Source: Syncephalis plumigaleata (taxonomy: Eukaryota; Zoopagomycota; Zoopagomycetes; Zoopagales; Piptocephalidaceae). From it: a stretch of DNA of 64,000 bases. Both the position numbers and the translations under genes were made by a program. Shown here piece by piece: positions 57,949 to 64,000 of this stretch; the first letter of the stretch is position 1; each line of letters begins with the position of its first letter. The DNA lies in assembly GCA_025201365.1 (NCBI GenBank), contig JAIXMF010000003.1:1-64000 (forward strand), in the 5' to 3' direction. The notes beneath the pieces are model-generated. The model saw only the letters and a program-made list of their open reading frames with translations, made no database searches and was not told the DNA's origin.

Positions 57949-58928
57949 TTAGTGACTATGCAATTGTAAATGACTACATAATTCTGGCATATTCTTAAAG
58001 GTGTTATGACATGACTGACATGTTAACGGTTTACCTAGCCACTCCTTCACTTGTTCAGCTGGCGTTGGCTACGAATACATACATCGTTACTCATTAGCTG
58101 TAGTTGCATGGTACATGATTGACAAGCTCACCTCGACATGCCCTTTACTCTCCAATACTTCTATTACATTATGAGCAGGTAGGAAGAACGGCGTAGTAAA
58201 TGTATTGTAGTGTCTTTTTGTTTTCAATGCAGGACTATTGAAATCCTGACTAATTACATGTAGATGCAATGGTCTGGTAGATATCATTTATTAGATAATT
58301 ACGCTCTAGCATACAATAATGAATCATTCTCTCGCCTACCTTAAACTTGGTACAATATGGAAGCCCATACGATAACACATTGACATATCGCTATTCAATT
58401 TATCGATTACACTCGTAGATCCGAGATCATCGATACTATCTATATTACACGCGTCTGCTCCAATTGCAATTTGAGCAGTAATACGACCACGCTCCATCAT
58501 CTGCCGTAACAATGGTACATGTACCTTGCTTAGATCAGTTACTCGACCAATCTCCTCTCGTCGTGGCATTATAAGCCAATGATGCTGCGCCTACATAGCA
58601 AATAAGCCACGGTTAGTACGCGTGTATGTCGCAAATCAACTAACAAAAATAACCTTGGGATATTTATCTTTAATCACCACTATATCATCGTCCCACCAAC
58701 AAACTTGCTCCGGGAACGACTGTGGCTCACGGCAAAATGGCGCCAATGCGTCACGCCACAACATACTTGATCTTTTAGTTTTGGTGGACGAGCTCGTCGT
58801 CGTCGTAACTCTAGGACGTTTAGCCAGTTGTTTCGAAGCATTCATTAGCTCTTTAACTAAATAAATACAATAAATAACAAAGAAACCATTCTATATTGTC
58901 GTAGAGACTTACATGCGTCGCGTTTCAT
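57949..58928 (-). CDS. Aprataxin-like DNA-adenylate hydrolase
   Basis: A mini first exon (MKRDA, gtaagt donor) joins FKELMNASKQLAKRP. The HIT domain includes DDDIVVIKDKYPK, HHWLIMPR and the histidine triad LRPLHLHVISQDFNSP, where aprataxin keeps H-x-H-x plus ISQDF. After the HIT domain comes a C2H2 zinc finger, LTCQSCHNTFKNMPELCSHL, ending QLHSH and TAA at 57951-57949. Aprataxin removes AMP left on 5-prime DNA ends by aborted ligation. Five exons, about 240 aa. The HIT plus C2H2 architecture without an FHA domain is the usual fungal form (Hnt3). Confidence 0.92.
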
Positions 58929-59550
58929 GCTTGAATAAAAAGGAAATCTTACATAACTAGTCGAAGTAATGAGCAAAATGTAAAAACAACAAGCATACTG
59001 TAAGACGTTCACACTAGGAGGGTGGAAAGGGAGGTATAAAGCGATAAGTGAGGTCTTATTAGTATAAGACGCTCACGCAAATAGAATAGAAATAAGGGAC
59101 AAAGCGACGAGTGAGGTCTTACGTAGAACGAGATCGTGCGAGAGAACCTTATGACACAAACTACACGAACTCAAACAATAAAGCAAGTTACGAATAGTCA
59201 GAAGTGTCAAGGAAAAGGTCAATTAATGTTTATTGATATGTGTAACGTCGTTAGTTTATATACGCAACATACACCGCTCCATGAACGTAACTCTGCTACG
59301 TTCTCTGTATTAAAAGAGACTTCTCCTCGAGTAAGAAGCGCTTAATCGGTAGGAGGGAGGTGATGTTGAGTAAGATAAATATGGCAACGTTAGTAGTGTT
59401 AATGATAGTGTTGATAATGAGAATACTGAAGTTAATGATAGAGATAATAATAATGTGACTGGTGATGCCGATGATGATACTAGCTAGTAGTATCATCATG
59501 ATCTTCGATGAAATGGGTGAGAGGCGTCACACATACTGAAACCAGATGCA
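58929..59550. other. Intergenic region
   Basis: Purine-rich on the plus strand (gggaggtataaagcga, repeated gtgaggtctta near 59050 and 59110). No gene was supported. Confidence 0.3.
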
Positions 59551-59554
59551 AAAA

Positions 59555-59627
59555 AGCCCAATGCGGGGATCGAACCCGCAACCTTGAGATTAAGAGTCTC
59601 ACGCTCTACCGATTGAGCTAACCGGGC
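59555..59627 (-). tRNA. tRNA-Lys (anticodon CTT)
   Basis: The minus strand folds as a cloverleaf: acceptor GCCCGGT pairing with ATTGGGC (one G-T), A-box TTAGCTCAATCGGTAGAGC, anticodon stem-loop with CTT in GACTCTTAATCTC, and T-arm GCGGGTTCGATCCCCGC. It is 73 nt, with no intron. Confidence 0.95.
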
Positions 59628-59636
59628 TGTTATAAA

Positions 59637-59750
59637 CTACATTACTTTGAGTTCCCGCGTGGTCTCCCACCGCAGTACTGAGAAAGCGCGGCCTGGCTTG
59701 ACTTCGGAGATCGGACGGGATCCGGTACCTTTCAGGCGCTTTGAACGTAG
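59637..59750 (-). rRNA. 5S ribosomal RNA
   Basis: The minus strand carries the conserved 5S core ACCGGATCCCGTCCGATCTC, followed by CGAAGTCAAGCC and GTGGGAGACCACGCGGGAA. The ends pair as helix I (CTACGTT with AATGTAG). It is about 114 nt, slightly short. It sits 9 bases from the tRNA-Lys gene on the same strand, as an isolated 5S copy outside any rDNA array in this window. Confidence 0.9.
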
Positions 59751-60209
59751 TTGAAAATTTGATCATTTATAACATGACATAGCACATACTTGAAAATACG
59801 CAAAAAACGAGCCTTTTGCTTTTTTAACGTTTCTACTTGCTACACCGTATCAGTATCTTGCTAAGAGTAATAAAAAAGACAGGGAAAGAAAGGAAATACA
59901 AGCTAGTGCAGTGATCAGTAGTAATTGGTAATAAAAAAGTAATTGGTAGTAAAAAAGAAAGAAAAAAAGCTATTGTAGCGGCCTGCAGCGCTCGGTAATA
60001 GATGAAGGGAAAGAAGAAAGAGAATATATGCTAGTTGATGTAGTAGTGAGCAGTACTTGATAAGAGAAGGAAAGGAAAGAAGAGGAGAGAATATATGCTA
60101 GCGAATGACGTGATAAGATCAGTAGTAATTAACAGTAGATAAAGGAAAAGAGGAAAGAGAAGCTAATGACGAGACTACTAGTAATTGGTAAGAGAAGAAC
60201 AGTAATAGA

Positions 60210-60322
60210 GCTACTGTCGTAATTACTCGTACTTGCTAACAACAATAATAACAATGAGAATATATGCTACTGTCGTAATTACTCGTACTTGCTAACAACA
60301 ATAATAACAATGAGAATATATG
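60210..60322. repeat. Two-copy tandem repeat, period 56 bp
   Basis: The unit beginning gctactgtcgtaattactcg and ending with gagaatatat is repeated exactly. A degraded third copy follows. Looser relatives of the same words (gagaatatatgct, agtaatt) occur from about 59990. There is no coding content in 59760-60760. Confidence 0.7.
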
Positions 60323-60760
60323 CTATTGTCGTGATCACTCGTAATGGGTAATAATAAAGTAAGCTAATAGCAACATTCTACGATTAATAAGAGCGTATTA
60401 GGTCATTCATTCGTTTGTTTAATAAACAAGGCGTGTTTCTATTTCATACACATGTAAACACTATGATACACATTTAGTAGTTGGTAATACACAGGGTGCG
60501 CAATCCGTATATTCATTCAATAAAAATCTCGTCATTAATTGCCAAAACAAAACAAAATTTTATATATTTCCGAACGTATATAGGGACGTTGACCGATGAA
60601 AATGCGTATTGTATTACGGAAGGAGAGGAAGTGGAAGAGTGGTCATAGCAAGGGAGACAAAGTCATCGGTAGAGTGGTAATGGTAGTAGCAGTAATGGTA
60701 GTAGCAGTGGTTATACTTTGTTATTATAATGAGTAGTGACCGCTGTGTTCCTACTGTTGC

Positions 60761-61534
60761 TTACTGCTGGGACTCCTCGTAGGCGGAGACCTCGTACTCA
60801 GTGTCCTTGTCGGCTTCCTTGTCGGCATCGGAACGCTTGATGGGCTCTTCGCGTTGACCGTTATCATTCTCGCAGTAGATTTGCTTGGTGTGTGGTCGGT
60901 ATACGAGCTTGAAGGCCTTCTCGACATTGCAGGTAAATGTATTAGTGAGTGTGTCAACACCGCTCTTCACGTAGGCGACACCTTCGCTGGCCTTCTTCTT
61001 GATGTTGGATGGGGAGACTGGACGGAGGATGACGACGACACGGTCCTTGGCGGCACTACCGAAATCACCGATGGCGTGGACACCCTTCTCACCAGCGTTG
61101 TATAAACCGGTGGCACCCCAGGCGATCGTACCGACGACGAACTTGGTACCGGTGCTGAGAGCTTCGGCGGTAGCCTTTAGCGCCTTCTTTGCGGTTTCCT
61201 TACTTTCATCGATGAATTCACCGGTCTTTTGGGCGGCCTTCTTGGCAGTCTCCTTGCTTTCATCGACGAAATCGCTAGCCTTCTCACCAGCCCTGTGGAA
61301 CTTATCCTTGGCATCTTCCTTGACATCATGGAAGAATTTACCGGTCTTCTCGGCGGCAACCGCGGTATGGCCAGCGGCAGTACCAATGGCATTACCGGTA
61401 GCACCGACGAAGCTTAGACCATCGCCAATTGGCTTCTCTTGTGGGTTGGTGAAGGGAATGTCTGGAGCGGGCATCGCTGCGACAAAGGCAGCCATGGCCA
61501 CGACGGCAGAGAAAAGAGTAATTGGCTTGAACAT
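60761..61534 (-). CDS. Secreted LEA-like amphipathic repeat protein
   Basis: Single exon, 257 codons. The signal peptide MFKPITLFSAVVAMAAFVAA is followed by a hydrophilic, Lys/Glu/Ala-rich helix region with a near-perfect internal duplication: DFVDESKETAKKAAQKTGEF and EFIDESKETAKKALKATAEA. These 11-mer-like repeats resemble group 3 LEA and related desiccation proteins. A C-terminal domain has two cysteines (TFTCNVEKAF and QIYCENDNG) and an acidic tail. A TATA box lies at about 61697-61702. The combination of a signal peptide with LEA-type repeats suggests a wall- or spore-associated protective protein. That is inference. Confidence 0.8.
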   Translation of the reverse strand: MFKPITLFSAVVAMAAFVAAMPAPDIPFTNPQEKPIGDGLSFVGATGNAIGTAAGHTAVAAEKTGKFFHDVKEDAKDKFHRAGEKASDFVDESKETAKKAAQKTGEFIDESKETAKKALKATAEALSTGTKFVVGTIAWGATGLYNAGEKGVHAIGDFGSAAKDRVVVILRPVSPSNIKKKASEGVAYVKSGVDTLTNTFTCNVEKAFKLVYRPHTKQIYCENDNGQREEPIKRSDADKEADKDTEYEVSAYEESQQ

Positions 61535-61696
61535 GTTGTTATCGTAGTGCTGTTGTTATTGAGAGAGAAACGCGAAAGTGACGTAAATTACTTCTAAAGC
61601 GTAAAAAGTCGTTGACTAGAAGAAAGAGAAAGAAAAAGTAAAGTGAAAACGTTGTAGTGATGGATTAGAACGAGATAGTCGCATTGGCATCTTGCT

Positions 61697-61702
61697 CTTT
61701 AT
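61697..61702 (-). promoter_or_regulatory. TATA box of the LEA-like gene
   Basis: The minus strand reads gaatataaagagc about 165 bases before the ATG, followed by a pyrimidine-rich leader. Confidence 0.45.
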
Positions 61703-61709
61703 ATTCTCG

Positions 61710-63190
61710 TTCGAACGGCTACGGAATTATTGTTTTTCTTTTTCTTGCTTCGTCTTCTCCGTTACAGCCATCCATGGACACGTGGATAACTAATCTGGGT
61801 GCGCATCAACTTGAGGCCACTCCATTTGGCAAACAGTAGTGTGCCGCTTAGTGAGGTAGCACGCTCGTCCGCCACGTTTAGGAGAAGTCAAAGTTTCGTC
61901 CGCAGCTTATGCTGGTCCTCTCCTATTTGTGTCAAAGCCATGTTGCGATAACCATGAATAGTGCGGATTGCTCGTTTGGAATCAGGTTTTGTTCTCCGTG
62001 CCAATTGTCAACCATATCAGGAAGTTGATAAGCATCCAGGGGACAACCACATTTGAAAATCCCACTTCTGTAACATGACCACGTTCGACATATACAAATG
62101 CAGACTCGACGACTAATTAGACGAGCACTCTCTATTGATTGAGATTTAATTCATGAGAAAAATTAGCATAAGCATTTTTCATAGGCGCATGCTCTATTTC
62201 AACATTAGGCATCGAGTAAGTATATGTATGTGTGCGCTATTGTTTGCGGAAATGACAACTATCTCAAATAACAAACTGAAACGTATAGAGGGGAACCCAC
62301 TATCCGGTGTGGTACTCGTAATAGCCGGCAGCTGCAACATAGCATATCCTATCGCTGCCCAACTTGCTGTTATTTGGTGTGACAGGTGTTATATGTCAAT
62401 GCGGCTCATGAAACAATTACGGGCGAGATGTCGAGAGGAGAGCATGAGCCATGGAGATGCACCCACATACTCGTTTGATGATGACACAGAGTTGGCAGGT
62501 TGGCAGTAACAGTTGTACCAAACAGGAATGAAGTTCGGGTATTGTTATACACCAACATACACAGGATAAAGGACAATGATGTAGACATTAGCCATTGATT
62601 AATCCGCTTTATGGAAAATCAACTGGCCATACATGGACAATTGTATTCTAATAATAACAGTAATAATAGCAGCAACAATAGTGAGCTCCATATGCATGGT
62701 ATTCTTTTCAATAAAGTACATCAACAAACGTTTATAGTAGTTAGGCTGATCATTCCAGCTCTCTTTATGTTCTAATGGATTACGATCACCGTTCAACAAG
62801 TCCATGTTTAGATAGCGGTTAACCATATTGACATGACAAGAATGGTGTTTTATCCATAGAACATACAGGTACTCCAGTACAAGTCGAGATGAACCACGCT
62901 ATTGGTTGTTCATTCATTTCTGAAACCATACTGCTCTAATGAATATATCCGCGTATGCGTAGATTAGCCCTCTCTTGTTATGAAGTTGAAATGATTAGAG
63001 AACACGTATTGGCAACGCTATTTATAGATCATTTCAATAATTAGTATAGACTTGGTGGATGACATGCTATCCAACCTACTAGTCTACTTGTACCATGTAC
63101 CGCGTAGTCTTGTGTTTTTTGTATGTTGCTTTCAATCATAATCATACCAATAAACTATTACAATTATAATCATTTGATCATAGATGAGAG
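61710..63190. other. Intergenic region, two weak ORFs
   Basis: Two ATG-initiated frames occur, without recognisable family: 62153-62509 (118 aa, plus strand) and 62599-62826 (75 aa, minus strand, with a hydrophobic TIVAAIITVIIRIQLSMY segment). The second could be a small membrane protein. Neither has supporting introns or motifs, so both stay unassigned. Confidence 0.3.
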
Positions 63191-63283
63191 CACTTGATCA
63201 TTATTTACTTATTTCTCTCTTTTGTTGGCGTATACGTGTGTTTTTGTCTTTTACTTTTTCTTCTCTTGCTAACCAGCAATCAT

Positions 63284-64000
63284 GGTGGTAAGTTGCTATC
63301 TATCATAATCATACAGACACGTCTAAGCAATTATAGAACTTCTAGTACAATTGAGTGCTCAACTGGAGAATGTTGCACTGTTGCAACTCTCGGATAGCTT
63401 TGAATTCTACTTCAAGGTATACGACCCTCCATCATTATACGTCGTATGATTGACTAATACTTTAGTATAGTTTCGATGTAATCACTGCCAAGAAGTCAAC
63501 GAGAAACTAGTCTCTTGTAATCCACGGGTATGTGTCTTGTATGAATCATCGATACATAAACTCATACGTGATACATATAGGAAACTTACGCAATGCCTAA
63601 TTCACGAAGCGAGGCTCACCTTGTTATGCGTTGCAAGTTCTGCACTCGTGATAATTCAGCCAGTAAGTCATCATTAAAGCAACTATATTGCTGGTTAATG
63701 ACTAACAACACTGCATGCTACGTGTCTATTTAGCATTTGTGGGCAATACTCGAGATTATTCGGGAGAGAAGAGCGGTGAATTCCAAACGCTAGCCGAATT
63801 AGACTGCCGAGGATTGGAACCGGTAGAATTTGAACCACGCGTAAGTTTTTATTTTATCATGCTTCTCGTCTACCTGCATGCATAACCATTTATAGACCGT
63901 TATTGCTATTAATACTATCTAATGTCATTTATTTTTATGCTACAGGATGGATTTACGTACAGGCAAACTCAGGCGTGCGCTACGACGATGTCGACTTGAC
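63284..64000 (+). CDS. CZIB/DUF866 zinc-binding protein (3-prime end cut by window)
   Basis: This is a DUF866 (CXXC-motif zinc-binding, C1orf123-like) protein. Exons read LLVQLSAQLENVALLQLSDS, FEFYFK, FRCNHCQEVNEKLVSC, EAHLVMRCKFCTRDNSA, FVGNTRDYSGEKSGEF, ELDCRGLEPVEFEPR and ANSGVRYDDVDL before the window ends. Both CxxC zinc pairs (CNHC and CKFC) are present. The start is taken as ATG GTG at 63284 before a gtaagt donor; the join to the next exon is one base off. A second one-base slip occurs near 63956 (tttacgtacag) within the last exon. Introns are short with good consensus. The function of the family is not established. Confidence 0.85.

Noticed and set aside
60999-61547. Plus-strand 182-aa frame opposite the LEA-like gene
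   Set aside because: It mirrors the GC-richer minus-strand gene, which has a clear signal peptide, TATA box and repeats.

Overview
This is a chromosomal window from a fungus. Intron-containing genes for TAF3, Vps20, Mrt4, Mkt1, Mph1/FANCM, aprataxin and a mitochondrial rhomboid lie on both strands. Introns are mostly 50-80 nt with GTAAGT/GTATGT donors and CTAAT/CTAAC branch points. A calpain-7 (PalB/Rim13-like) protease, an SMPD4-like sphingomyelinase, an F-box/JmjC/APH fusion and a TAF3 that keeps its PHD finger favour an early-diverging lineage (Zoopagomycota or Mucoromycota type). That placement is inference.

Layout. 1-6.6 kb is gene-poor: two diverged copies of a CT-rich element flank AT-rich arms. 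6.6-14.4 kb holds the calpain gene, a small secreted cysteine protein, the microexon gene and a holo-ACP synthase. 14.4-31.7 kb is a dense block: SMPD4-like, Vps20, DUF3128, TAF3, Mph1/FANCM, F-box/JmjC/kinase and Mrt4. 32-41 kb holds a large Q/S-rich SAP-domain regulator with a long empty upstream region, and a coiled-coil protein. 43.7-47.1 kb is a tail-to-tail pair of nearly identical amino acid transporters. 49-59 kb holds an ABCG transporter, a SAM-domain tail-anchored protein, Mkt1, rhomboid and aprataxin. 59.5-64 kb holds tRNA-Lys and 5S rRNA, a secreted LEA-like protein and a CZIB/DUF866 gene cut by the window end.

The most unusual object is on the minus strand at 10,814-13,026. A signal-peptide exon is followed by about 80-bp tandem units. 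Each unit reads as a complete short intron plus an exon of usually exactly 3 nt. I count 26 introns, all GT...AG, and 20 three-nucleotide exons. Joined, they give one open frame of about 65 codons ending in TAG. A 4-nt microexon needed to keep frame in the neighbouring calpain gene suggests that this genome does splice such tiny exons.

Several otherwise intact genes show single-base frame breaks: both transporters, the ABCG gene, the SAP gene at three points, and CZIB. Several sit in short homopolymers, so sequencing or assembly errors are the simplest explanation.
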